Positions 1 to 7,744 of a stretch of DNA of 8,199 nucleotides are shown here, one piece after another; position 1 is the stretch's first letter; every line of letters starts with the position of its first letter. The notes beneath the pieces are model-generated. The model did no database searches and was not told the origin of the DNA. It saw nothing but the letters and a program-made list of their open reading frames with translations. The position numbers and the translations under genes are program-made. The stretch spans positions 1,531,818 to 1,540,016 of the forward strand of contig CP070752.1 of the NCBI GenBank assembly GCA_020348625.1, written 5' to 3'. The stretch is from Deltaproteobacteria bacterium. Lineage in GTDB: Bacteria; Desulfobacterota; DSM-4660; Desulfatiglandales; B25-G16.

Positions 1-429
<429 letters not shown>

Positions 430-2385
430 CTAACCCTCCTGTGGAACCATGGACGGACGCCTGCCAATGCCTGGAATAGGCGGATTCAATCGTTCGAGGG
501 CATAGCCGAGTGCGAACAACGCGAACCCTATTATGCTGTACTTAAAGGGCCCCAGTATCATGAAACCAGCGATCAGGTAGACGATGCGCTCCAAAACCGT
601 TGCAGGTTTCGTCAAATACCCCATGGCCCCGGCTTCAATAGCGAACATCGCCACCAGTCCGGACACAATCAGGTAGATGATCCACCATGCACTCCCCTGC
701 ATCAGGTAACCGCCCATGAAGAGGAAATAGAACGGTATAATATATCCACCGATACCAAGCCTCATGGAATTCCAAGCAGTCTGGAGCCAATTGCTCCCCG
801 CAATAGCGGAGGCCGTGTAAACCGTGATGCACACTGGAGGTGTAAGTCCAGATTTGATGGCAAAGTAGAAGATAAAGAGATGGCTCGCTAAAAGCGGCAA
901 TCCCAACCCTTCCATTGCCGGGATAAGTACTGCCGCTGCAATAACATACGCGGCAGTGGTGGTCATGCCCATCCCCAATATGAGCGCGGTAAGCATAGTT
1001 GCTGCGAGCGCCAGTACGATACTCGTACCGGCTAACGCAATGATCAGAGAGGATACCTTCACGCCAAAACCGGTTAGAGAGATCATGGTTACGGCCACCT
1101 GGACGCAACTCATCATAACCATCAACCAGGCCAGAGCTGTTGTCACGGCCCTAAAGTACCCTTCCCATATTATCTTTACGCGCTCCCATAGAGCCTTCAG
1201 TGTCCACTTCCCACCAATAATCAAAAATACAGCCATGGCGATCACAAGAGCCCAAGCTGCGCAAAACTGCGGTGGGAGAAACATCACCAGAAGTACTACC
1301 AGCGTACCGACAGGTAAGATAAATGTCAGCACCTGTTTGGGGCCCAATACTTCCCTCATCTTCGGCATGAGTTCAGCAGGCAGCCTACTCAGGTTGAATC
1401 TACCGGCCTCGACCCAGATCCCGGCGGCAATGCCATAGAAGTAAATCAGTGCCGGCAGTATGCCCGCCACCATGACCGATACATAGGAGATATTCAAGAA
1501 CTCCGCCATGATGAAGCACCCGGCCCCCATAATCGGCGGCATGATCTGTCCTCCTGAGGAAGCAGCTGCCTCAACGGCACCCGCCAATGCAGGAGGGAAT
1601 CCAAGCCGTTTCATCGTCGGAATGGTAAAGGAGCCGGTGGTAGCGGCATTTGCCACCGAAGAACCTGATAACATCCCGAAAAATGAACTCGAGATCACGG
1701 CCACGTGTCCAGCTCCGCCCCGCACACGCCCTCCTGTGAGTTGGGAGATGTCCATGAATGTTTTTCCGACTCCGGTGGCGAACAAGACCGGGCCAAAAAG
1801 CACAAAAAGGGCAATAAGGCGGCTCGTAAGATCAGTAAGAAGTCCCCAAATGCCTTCTGTCATCATGAAGAGCTGATACAATATCTCCTCAAAGCCAAAC
1901 CCGGCGTGACCGAACATACCCGGTATACCCCCCCCAACGAGTGCGTAACACAGGAAGCCGAACACCAATAAGGGTATCACGATTCCGAGACACCGGCGAG
2001 TACCTTCCAGCAGGCAGACAACGAGCATCGCTCCAATGATCAGCTGGTAGGTTTCGTACATGCCGGGATGCCGGACGATATGCTCCCACGAGAACATCAA
2101 ATAGATACACGGGAAGACACTGATCGCTATGAGGACGATATCAAACACTGATGGAGACGATTCGGAACCGAACAGGAGGACCCGCAAAGGCCCTCCGGCC
2201 TCTTTCATCATTTTCTTGGATATCGGATACATGAGAAAGACAACGGCTAACCCGAAGCTCAGCGAAATGGAACCCTGGAGCACCGGGTGAAGTGCAACGG
2301 TGAGAGCCGTGTAGAGCAGGAAAGCACTCCATGCGGCCACCAGGACCCCGACGATGATTATCCAAATACCGGTTACTTGTCGCAT
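430..2385 (-). CDS. TRAP transporter fused permease (DctQ-DctM type)
   Basis: This 651-residue polytopic inner-membrane protein is the permease of a tripartite ATP-independent periplasmic transporter, with the small (DctQ) and large (DctM) subunits in one chain. Such permeases import carboxylates or related solutes delivered by a periplasmic binding protein, driven by a sodium or proton gradient. The N-terminal part (about 1-180) has several membrane segments. The DctM core follows, with the conserved region at about 205-300 that includes GGRVRGGAGHVAV, SSFFGMLSGSSVANAATTG, IPTMKRLGFPP and SSGGQIMPPIMGAGCF. A second conserved repeat carries LGMGMTTTAAY (470-480) and KSGLTPPVC (511-519). The last 60 residues form the extra C-terminal helices common in TAXI-linked fused permeases. 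The ATG at 2385 is supported by AAAAGGAG 6 bases upstream. It is the third gene of the operon with the binding protein and lipoprotein. The substrate cannot be read from sequence. Confidence 0.95.
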   Translation of the reverse strand: MRQVTGIWIIIVGVLVAAWSAFLLYTALTVALHPVLQGSISLSFGLAVVFLMYPISKKMMKEAGGPLRVLLFGSESSPSVFDIVLIAISVFPCIYLMFSWEHIVRHPGMYETYQLIIGAMLVVCLLEGTRRCLGIVIPLLVFGFLCYALVGGGIPGMFGHAGFGFEEILYQLFMMTEGIWGLLTDLTSRLIALFVLFGPVLFATGVGKTFMDISQLTGGRVRGGAGHVAVISSSFFGMLSGSSVANAATTGSFTIPTMKRLGFPPALAGAVEAAASSGGQIMPPIMGAGCFIMAEFLNISYVSVMVAGILPALIYFYGIAAGIWVEAGRFNLSRLPAELMPKMREVLGPKQVLTFILPVGTLVVLLVMFLPPQFCAAWALVIAMAVFLIIGGKWTLKALWERVKIIWEGYFRAVTTALAWLMVMMSCVQVAVTMISLTGFGVKVSSLIIALAGTSIVLALAATMLTALILGMGMTTTAAYVIAAAVLIPAMEGLGLPLLASHLFIFYFAIKSGLTPPVCITVYTASAIAGSNWLQTAWNSMRLGIGGYIIPFYFLFMGGYLMQGSAWWIIYLIVSGLVAMFAIEAGAMGYLTKPATVLERIVYLIAGFMILGPFKYSIIGFALFALGYALERLNPPIPGIGRRPSMVPQEG

Positions 2386-2391
2386 AAAAAA

Positions 2392-2420
2392 CTCCTTTTG
2401 GGTTGAGAAACGTAACCCAA
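2392..2420 (-). promoter_or_regulatory. Hairpin overlapping edge of permease ribosome binding site
   Basis: A perfect 7-base inverted repeat, TTGGGTT (2398-2404) and AACCCAA (2414-2420), encloses a 9-base loop in the 69-base spacer between the lipoprotein and the permease. Its 3' arm on the mRNA runs directly into the permease Shine-Dalgarno AAAAGGAG (2392-2399), sharing two A's. There is no T-run after it on the minus strand, so it does not look like a terminator. By analogy with intercistronic stem-loops between binding-protein and membrane-protein genes, it could protect the upstream mRNA or reduce permease translation. That role is inferred. Confidence 0.45.
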
Positions 2421-2453
2421 CAGTAAAACTTTATAGTATCCTGAGCGGTGACA

Positions 2454-2846
2454 CTACTTCTTCTTAATTACCTCCACTGAAGCACTGGTCATGCCACCCT
2501 TGTTGCCCTCAACTTCAACCGTATAGATCCCCGCCTTCGCCATTTTCGGGATAGCGGACTTGGCCTCAAAAGTGCCGTTGGAGTCGGCGACAATCGCTTC
2601 GACCTTCTGCGTACCCATCCCAATCAGCATCCCATCACCTAATATCATAACAACGTCGATTTCTTCTCCGGCCTTAAAGCCAGCTCCTTTAATGACGACG
2701 TTTGTCCCGGGTGTTCCCTTTGATGGGTTAACTGAGACTGTGGCGGTGCTGTTAGGTTGAACCGGGGCACAGGAAATGGATATAATCACGAAAAACCCAA
2801 TCAACAAACTTACTCCTAAGCTGTAAACAGATCTCCTCTTCATCAT
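2454..2846 (-). CDS. Small predicted lipoprotein with IPT/TIG-like domain in TRAP operon
   Basis: This protein of 130 residues begins with a basic N-terminus (MMKRR) and a hydrophobic stretch ending IISISCAP. That is an acceptable though not ideal lipobox, with Cys26 as the predicted lipidated residue. The mature part is one beta-rich domain (about 36-127): VNPSKGTPGTNVVIKGAGF followed by KAGEEIDVVM, resembling the start of IPT/TIG or other immunoglobulin-like folds. It ends with alternating strands (GIYTVEVEGN, ASVEVIKKK). It has no catalytic motif. It lies 17 bases after the binding protein and 68 bases before the permease, with AAGGAGG at 2858-2852, 5 bases from the first of two tandem ATGs. 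It is probably anchored in the membrane facing the periplasm, where it might help dock the binding protein or contact the cell envelope. Its function is unknown. The lipoprotein call is moderate and the fold call is by pattern only. Confidence 0.8.
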   Translation of the reverse strand: MMKRRSVYSLGVSLLIGFFVIISISCAPVQPNSTATVSVNPSKGTPGTNVVIKGAGFKAGEEIDVVMILGDGMLIGMGTQKVEAIVADSNGTFEAKSAIPKMAKAGIYTVEVEGNKGGMTSASVEVIKKK

Positions 2847-2863
2847 GTTAGCCTCCTTGTGTG

Positions 2864-3856
2864 TTATTTCATTTCCGGCGGTAGAAGTTTGTTCGGTATA
2901 CTCACCTTCAAGGTGTCCTGATAAAACTTTGCGGCGCCAGCATGAAAAGGCACTCCGAGATCATAATCGATGGCCATGTCGTACATGTCGGCGAAACGGC
3001 CTTCCTTAAGGGTGCTGAGGGGTTTGACGAGTTCCTGTCTGTTTTCCCAGACAGCCTTGACGATCTTGTAAACCACATCCTCAGGGACATCCTTGTGCAC
3101 AAAGTCGCTGATAACATAGGCGAAACTCAGCTGTCCGTTATTTATTGTCTTGAAGAGTCCAGGCGGGAGCTTTAACATAAGACCGTGGGCCGGATATTTC
3201 GCATTCATCTTCTCGATCAAGTCCTTGGTAATGGGCAAAATATTGATATCCATAGTTGCTTCCAGGTCGAGTATGGCTGCATCTTTGAACCCGGCCTTAA
3301 ACCACCCTTTGACTACTCCTGATTTCATTGCATCAACACTGGCAGAAAGACCCATCATCTTATACTTCGGTTTTATGCCAAGGGCGTCATAAAACAGCTC
3401 AATCACTCTCCCCGAGGTGGTTCCCGGATTCATGGCATACGGAAGCCCTTTAAGGCCCTCAAGAGAGGTTACACCGCTCTTCTTTGAAGTTACAATATGT
3501 ATGGGGGTTACATATCCTCCCCAGAGCGAACGAAGGGCGGGACTTTTCCTTCCCTCAAAATCGATAATACCTTGATAGGCTGCGTAAGCGGCTGCGGCAC
3601 TTGCCGGACCAAAGAGAACGGACTTTTTCTGAATCCTGACGAGATTCTCAACAAAACCACCGGTCTCTACCACTGTGACTTGAATTTCACCCGGGTATGC
3701 CTTATTAACGATTCCGCCAATGGCCACTGTGTTCGCATAGAGTCCTGAACGGACGCTCGTGGCCCCCCACTTGATCCTAAATTTCTTGGCATGAGCTGAA
3801 CCTACAAGGCACAGTACCAACAAAAAACTAAGGAAAATGCCGAAAAACCTTTTCAT
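2864..3856 (-). CDS. TAXI family TRAP transporter solute-binding protein
   Basis: This 330-residue periplasmic protein would capture the substrate and pass it to the TRAP permease encoded two genes downstream. Residues 1-23 form a clear signal peptide (MKRFFGIF, a Leu/Val-rich core, then GSAHA before KK) with a predicted cut after Ala23. The mature part follows the TAXI family pattern: KWGATSVRSGLYANT near the start, VVETGGFVENLVRIQ, then FGPASAAAAYAAYQG, the SLEGLKGLPYAMNPGTTSG hinge region and DAMKSGVVKGWFKAGF. The frame extends 18 codons further upstream to an ATG at 3910. The start at 3856 is preferred because AAAGGAGG sits 5 bases before it and the signal peptide begins there. It is first in the operon and 17 bases from the lipoprotein gene. 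TAXI proteins include glutamate and 2-oxoglutarate binders, but the ligand here is not known. Confidence 0.93.
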   Translation of the reverse strand: MKRFFGIFLSFLLVLCLVGSAHAKKFRIKWGATSVRSGLYANTVAIGGIVNKAYPGEIQVTVVETGGFVENLVRIQKKSVLFGPASAAAAYAAYQGIIDFEGRKSPALRSLWGGYVTPIHIVTSKKSGVTSLEGLKGLPYAMNPGTTSGRVIELFYDALGIKPKYKMMGLSASVDAMKSGVVKGWFKAGFKDAAILDLEATMDINILPITKDLIEKMNAKYPAHGLMLKLPPGLFKTINNGQLSFAYVISDFVHKDVPEDVVYKIVKAVWENRQELVKPLSTLKEGRFADMYDMAIDYDLGVPFHAGAAKFYQDTLKVSIPNKLLPPEMK

Positions 3857-3861
3857 GAAAA

Positions 3862-3869
3862 CCTCCTTT
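3862..3869 (-). promoter_or_regulatory. Ribosome binding site fixing the TAXI protein start
   Basis: On the minus strand AAAGGAGG is followed by TTTTC and ATG at 3856. It is the strongest Shine-Dalgarno in the neighbourhood and selects this ATG over the in-frame ATG at 3910, which would put 18 non-signal-like residues before the signal peptide. Confidence 0.85.
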
Positions 3870-3941
3870 CGAAACGAGATGTTGAAGTTGAAAAGAAAAT
3901 CCCTCTCCAAGCGAGGTCATAAAGATTGAAAATCCTGGTGC

Positions 3942-3971
3942 ATTATAGTTGAGTAGAATTACGTTTCTCAA
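3942..3971 (-). promoter_or_regulatory. Sigma-70-like promoter of the TRAP operon
   Basis: On the minus strand a -35 box TTGAGA (3971-3966, five of six matches) and a perfect -10 box TATAAT (3947-3942) are separated by 18 bases. Transcription would begin near 3935, giving a leader of about 80 bases before the TAXI protein ATG. A small dyad, TTGAG (3971-3967) with CTCAA in the spacer, overlaps the -35 side and could be an operator. The promoter is inferred from consensus matching alone. Confidence 0.6.
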
Positions 3972-4017
3972 TCAGGTCGCAAACTCAAAAGGGGAAAAAT
4001 CGTCCTCATTTTCAAAC

Positions 4018-4064
4018 GGGAGTGGATTTTCACTCCCTATTTCCCCCCTCTTTGCTGGGGAGTG
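4018..4064. repeat. Inverted repeat with a third repeated arm (GGGAGTG)
   Basis: GGGAGTG at 4018-4024 and CACTCCC at 4031-4037 form a perfect 7-base inverted repeat with a 6-base loop. A second direct copy of GGGAGTG lies at 4058-4064, so the middle arm could pair with either neighbour. The element sits between the response regulator stop (4142) and the TRAP operon promoter. It may end the regulator transcript, but no T-run follows the stem on the minus strand, so it is not a typical intrinsic terminator. It could equally be a set of protein-binding half-sites upstream of the promoter. Confidence 0.5.
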
Positions 4065-4141
4065 CCACCTATTAGACATATAGGTCGATTTCTGACTTTC
4101 TTGTCGGACAATTTTTTCAGACTAGGATGCCCTGGAGGGGA

Positions 4142-4780
4142 TTATGGAACGATGAGCTGGTTTTGGATGGCAAATCTGGAAAGATCTGCATTATTGCGCA
4201 GATTGAGTTTGCTGAGCAGCCGGGATCTGTAAGTATCCACTGTCTTAATGCTCAGCTGATAGGCCTCAGCAATTTCGCGATTTGTTTGACCTAATGCCAG
4301 ACATCTCAGAACCTGAATCTCTCTATTTGAAAGAGAATCAAGCGGTAAAAGCTCATTTGCCCCTTTGGCCACGCGCCGTACTAGCGAATCAATGGCAGAA
4401 TCGGTGAGGTAGCGCTTGCCAGTATGCAGCTTACGGATTGCCATAACCAGCTCTTCCGGTGCAGAGCGCTTTGTTACGTATCCCGTAGCTCCGGCAGCTA
4501 TTGCCCGGACTACATACTGCTCCTCCTCATACATGGTTAGGACGAGGATGGGGAGTTGTGGATAGCTTGTGTGGATTTGATTTACCACCTCCAATCCGTC
4601 AATACCGGGCATGGAAATATCAATGACCGCTACATCGGGTAATGTATCATGAACTTCTTTTATAGCCTGCTTACCATCGGCTGCTTCCGAGACGACCACC
4701 ATATCGCCGCTACCTTCAACAATACGACGAAGACCGGCTCGAACAATGCTATGATCATCTGCCAGAAATACCTTAATCAT
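4142..4780 (-). CDS. NarL/FixJ-type response regulator
   Basis: This 212-residue cytoplasmic transcription regulator has an N-terminal receiver domain and a C-terminal LuxR-type helix-turn-helix. In the receiver (about 1-118) the acidic pair is Asp8/Asp9, the phosphorylation site is Asp54 (AVIDISMPG), and Thr82 and Lys104 complete the switch residues (VLTM, YVTKR). The DNA-binding domain (about 149-206) carries LSNREIQVLRCLALG, TNREIA and the recognition segment SIKTVDTYRSRLLSKL. All key residues are present and the length is normal. Its ATG overlaps the kinase TGA as ATGA, and GGAGG lies 6 bases upstream, so the two are translationally coupled and form a cognate pair. The target genes are not shown by sequence. 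The TRAP operon, starting about 290 bases downstream, is the nearest candidate. Confidence 0.95.
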   Translation of the reverse strand: MIKVFLADDHSIVRAGLRRIVEGSGDMVVVSEAADGKQAIKEVHDTLPDVAVIDISMPGIDGLEVVNQIHTSYPQLPILVLTMYEEEQYVVRAIAAGATGYVTKRSAPEELVMAIRKLHTGKRYLTDSAIDSLVRRVAKGANELLPLDSLSNREIQVLRCLALGQTNREIAEAYQLSIKTVDTYRSRLLSKLNLRNNADLSRFAIQNQLIVP

Positions 4781-7299
4781 TGATTTCCTCCGTTTTGATC
4801 ACGAATATCGGCTCTGAAATAGACTTCGGTTCCCCTGTTTCGGCCCGATTTAATCTCGAGGGTTCCCCCAACTAGGCTGGCGCGCTCTTGCATTCCCAGT
4901 ATACCTAGACTGTCAGATCCGGCGATTCCTTCGACATTGAAACCATTGCCGTTGTCTGCAACAGCCAGCGTGAAAAGTCCGTCTTCCACATTCAGTGCAA
5001 CGTTTACTTGGTCTGCACAGGCGTGCCGTGCTATGTTGGTCAAGGCCTCCTGGGCGATACGATAGGCTGCGGTTGCAAGCAGATCATTCAGATGCGGCAC
5101 ATTACGATAGCTGAATGAACAATTAATACCGGTGCGTTTTTCAAAATCCGAAGTATGAGCCTCCAGAGCATCAACGAGTCCCAAATGATCCAAAACCCCA
5201 GGGCGCAGCCGCATTGCCAACGCTCGTATCTCCTCGATACTCTTATCGATAATAGCACACATCGCTAACGCGCGCTGAGCAGCTTGAGAATCGATCTTAT
5301 TGAGATAATCCAGCAACCACACTGCATCCATCCGAAGCGCAGTAAGCATCTGACCGAATTCATCATGGAGTTCTCGCGCAACAGCCGAGCGCTCCTTCTC
5401 CTGACTGGCCATAATGCTGGCAGAAAGTCGCCTGAGTTGATCCTGTGCCTTTTTGATTTCAGTAATATCCGTAGCAATGCTGCACACTGCCCGGGCTGAT
5501 CCGTTCTCATCATGGATCGGAAATTTCACCGAGAGATAGATATGCATACCATCCTCGCAGAGAACTCGTTCTTCGACTTGAAATGAGCGCATTTCCCTGA
5601 GGACCTTCAGGTCGTTTGCTCTGAATTGGTGTGCAATTTCATTTGGAAAGATGTCATAGTCTGTTTTGCCCCGAATCTCTTCATTCTTAACGTTGATTAA
5701 TTTCTCAAATTGGGGATTGATCATCACATACTGGCATTCCGTATTCTTGATAAAGATAACGGCGGGCGTATTCTTGAGAATACTTGTGATTTCCCTTGTC
5801 CTTTCAAGCACTTGTCTTTCAAGGTCTTTGGAGTGACGACTGAGTTTTTCCTTGGCGAGCCTAAGCTCCTGCTCAGTTCTTTTCTGCTCTGTAATATCCC
5901 TAAAAAATATTGCCACACGCGCCACCTTTCCTTGGGCATCGAGGATAGGGTATAGACTGGTGTCAAGACATCTGCCATCCTGTTCGCATTCGTAGCGAAC
6001 TGGCTTTCTGGAGCGAAGAACCCAGTCTTGATGCTTCTGTCTGTGCTCAGGGATTTCCGACACAAGGAGATTATAGGCGTGCTGGCCGATTAGATCCTTG
6101 CTGGTCATGCCAAATCTATCTGCCGCCGGTTTGTTTAAGGCGATTATCCTTCCTTGCGTATCGACGAGCAGCGCTCCGTCAGTTGGAGCGTTTAAGAGTG
6201 CTAAGGCAGTCTCCCTGCTCTCTCCCAAGGCTTCCTCTGCGGCCTTTCGTTTGGCGATGTGATAGCTTGCCTTTTTATAGAGAAACAGAATTAACAGTCC
6301 GACAAAAACGCATATTGTAAAGATGACATATCCTGTCATCCTGACTAGAGGCGCAGAAGCTTCCTTAAAAATGGCCTGGAGGCTATAGAGATGAACAATC
6401 TTCCATCCTGGATAATCATCAATATTCATGGAGCAAACAGAGTATTTCTCACCTGATAGACTCACAGCATGTTCTCTGTCTTTCATTTGCAAGCCTGTCC
6501 AATTCCATGGTCCTTGGCCAAATTGCCTTGTGCTGGCAATTTCGGTGATATCTTCAGGGGATGGCTTCCAAAGGAAGCGGTAGAGCCAGTCTTCTTGATT
6601 GCATATGAACACAACTCCGTGTGGATCTGTCAGAGTAACGATTCCCTCATGGTCCGGGCTGAAATCCTTCTCCAGCTGATCAAGCGAAGCCTTAATGACA
6701 GCGACACCTATCGGTGATCCTTTTCCGCCTGCACGGACTGGATAGCTGTAATAAACCCCGCGCTTTTTTGAGGTAATCCCGAGGGCCATGTAGATAGCGG
6801 AGTTGCCTTGCATGGCCTGCTGGTAGTAAGGCCGAAAGCCATAATTCTTTCCAATGAAGCTGTCAGGTTCATCACGGTTGCTCGAGGCCACAGTAAGCCC
6901 CTCGCTTGTCATCAGGTAACAGACGTCAGCACAAAGAGCATGTTTAAAGTGATCTAGAATACGGTTTGCCTTCTGGAGTGATTTGCTATCCTGCCTGAGT
7001 AAGCAGTATTCAAGTTGTGGCAGTCCGGCCAATGCCTTTGCCGATTTTAGGTTTTCCGAGAGAAAGGTGGAAAGATGGTTTCCAACCGTATCCACATACT
7101 GAGCGGCTTGTCTGTCTGCTTCCTTAAATGCTGTTTCTTTTGAGGACGAATAGTAAAGATATCCAGCTGTGCAAGCCGAAAGGAAGGCTAGCAATGAAAG
7201 GGCAATGAGAATGATGCGAAGTCTCATCTCAAATCTTGCGTGAAGAATCGGTCTCGAGAAATCCCAAAAATAGGCCTTCGGAAATGTTGCCTTTCTCAC
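4777..7299 (-). CDS. Membrane histidine kinase: Cache sensor, two PAS, HisKA_3/HATPase_c
   Basis: This protein of 840 residues would sense an external ligand and phosphorylate the regulator encoded just after it. Membrane segment 1 is at about 27-50. A periplasmic double-Cache-like domain (about 55-315) follows, with GFRPYYQQAMQG and ALGITSKKRG then VYYSYPV, a pattern resembling the dicarboxylate sensor DctB. Membrane segment 2 is at about 321-341. Two PAS domains follow (about 362-475 and 503-617), the first ending FFRDITEQKR and the second ATDITEIKKAQ, with a coiled-coil-like linker between them. The HisKA_3 H-box is ARELHDEFGQ with His645. The ATPase has the N-box at Asn755, the G1 box DNGNGF at Asp782 and the second glycine box GILGMQERA at 799-807. 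The GTG at 7299 has only a weak GGA upstream. An in-frame ATG at 7227, 24 codons later and just before the first membrane segment, is an equally plausible start. The ligand is inferred. Confidence 0.93.
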   Translation of the reverse strand: MRKATFPKAYFWDFSRPILHARFEMRLRIILIALSLLAFLSACTAGYLYYSSSKETAFKEADRQAAQYVDTVGNHLSTFLSENLKSAKALAGLPQLEYCLLRQDSKSLQKANRILDHFKHALCADVCYLMTSEGLTVASSNRDEPDSFIGKNYGFRPYYQQAMQGNSAIYMALGITSKKRGVYYSYPVRAGGKGSPIGVAVIKASLDQLEKDFSPDHEGIVTLTDPHGVVFICNQEDWLYRFLWKPSPEDITEIASTRQFGQGPWNWTGLQMKDREHAVSLSGEKYSVCSMNIDDYPGWKIVHLYSLQAIFKEASAPLVRMTGYVIFTICVFVGLLILFLYKKASYHIAKRKAAEEALGESRETALALLNAPTDGALLVDTQGRIIALNKPAADRFGMTSKDLIGQHAYNLLVSEIPEHRQKHQDWVLRSRKPVRYECEQDGRCLDTSLYPILDAQGKVARVAIFFRDITEQKRTEQELRLAKEKLSRHSKDLERQVLERTREITSILKNTPAVIFIKNTECQYVMINPQFEKLINVKNEEIRGKTDYDIFPNEIAHQFRANDLKVLREMRSFQVEERVLCEDGMHIYLSVKFPIHDENGSARAVCSIATDITEIKKAQDQLRRLSASIMASQEKERSAVARELHDEFGQMLTALRMDAVWLLDYLNKIDSQAAQRALAMCAIIDKSIEEIRALAMRLRPGVLDHLGLVDALEAHTSDFEKRTGINCSFSYRNVPHLNDLLATAAYRIAQEALTNIARHACADQVNVALNVEDGLFTLAVADNGNGFNVEGIAGSDSLGILGMQERASLVGGTLEIKSGRNRGTEVYFRADIRDQNGGNQ

Positions 7300-7744
7300 A
7301 CATGAATTCCACAGTTTCGAAACTGCTGCTCAAGCCTTACTTATCCCGAGAAGATGGGTGGTTTCAATCCGGTGATTTACTCAAAAGCAAAAAGAAACAG
7401 CTACCTGTGAACGGGAATCCTCCTGATTTGTCTTTCATCACCATAGGTGTTGGGGGAAAATACCCAGCCGAAAGTAGGAAAGCCGGTCAATAGCAGATCC
7501 GAGAGAAATCTCTTGAAGGACAAGGAAATCCTTGGAGAACCCCAGTGGGGTAGGGGCCAAGGGAGGGAAGGCTTTCAGAAGAACAATCAAGGGGCTCATC
7601 CAGCCAATGGTTTCTCAAAACGGGACCCCTATGAGGTTTTAGGCGCTGCTGGGGGGCATCAATCGATGATACCAAGAATGCCTGAAGGAGACTGGCCAAA
7701 AAATACCATGCGGAAAAGCTAGATCATCTGCCTGATGCCCTGAG
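7300..7744. other. Region without an intact gene, with short palindromes
   Basis: No intact gene is recognised in these 445 bases. The minus-strand side must carry the kinase leader. Three tight palindromes follow one another: AGAGA/TCTCT at 7502-7513, CAAGGA/TCCTTG at 7521-7534 and ACCCC/GGGGT at 7539-7551. A plus-strand frame in the right half (to 7722) could continue in another frame to 7817 after a one-base slip in an A-run at 7698-7703. It matches no family I recognise. The region looks like decayed or rearranged DNA. Confidence 0.45.
7340..7367 (-). promoter_or_regulatory. Weak candidate promoter for the two-component pair
   Basis: On the minus strand TTGAAA (7367-7362) and GATAAG (7345-7340) are 16 bases apart, upstream of both possible kinase starts. 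The -10 box matches only four of six consensus positions. It is listed because no better pair was seen between the upstream gene remnants and the kinase. Confidence 0.2.

Noticed and set aside
956..1876. Plus-strand open frames at 956-1438 and 1508-1876
   Set aside because: They lie opposite the conserved TRAP permease core and are shadows of it. Their translations match no family.
3857..3910. Longer TAXI protein starting at the ATG at 3910
   Set aside because: The added 18 residues precede a complete signal peptide and there is no good ribosome binding site before 3910, while AAAGGAGG precedes 3856.
4052..4069. Sigma-54-like element TGGCAC-N5-AGCA on the minus strand upstream of the TRAP operon
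   Set aside because: The GG and GC elements are 9 bases apart instead of the required 10, the -12 box lacks TTGC, and a better sigma-70-like promoter lies closer to the gene.
5724..6065. Minus-strand open frame inside the kinase gene
   Set aside because: It is in another frame across the PAS-domain region of the intact kinase and has no protein-family signal.
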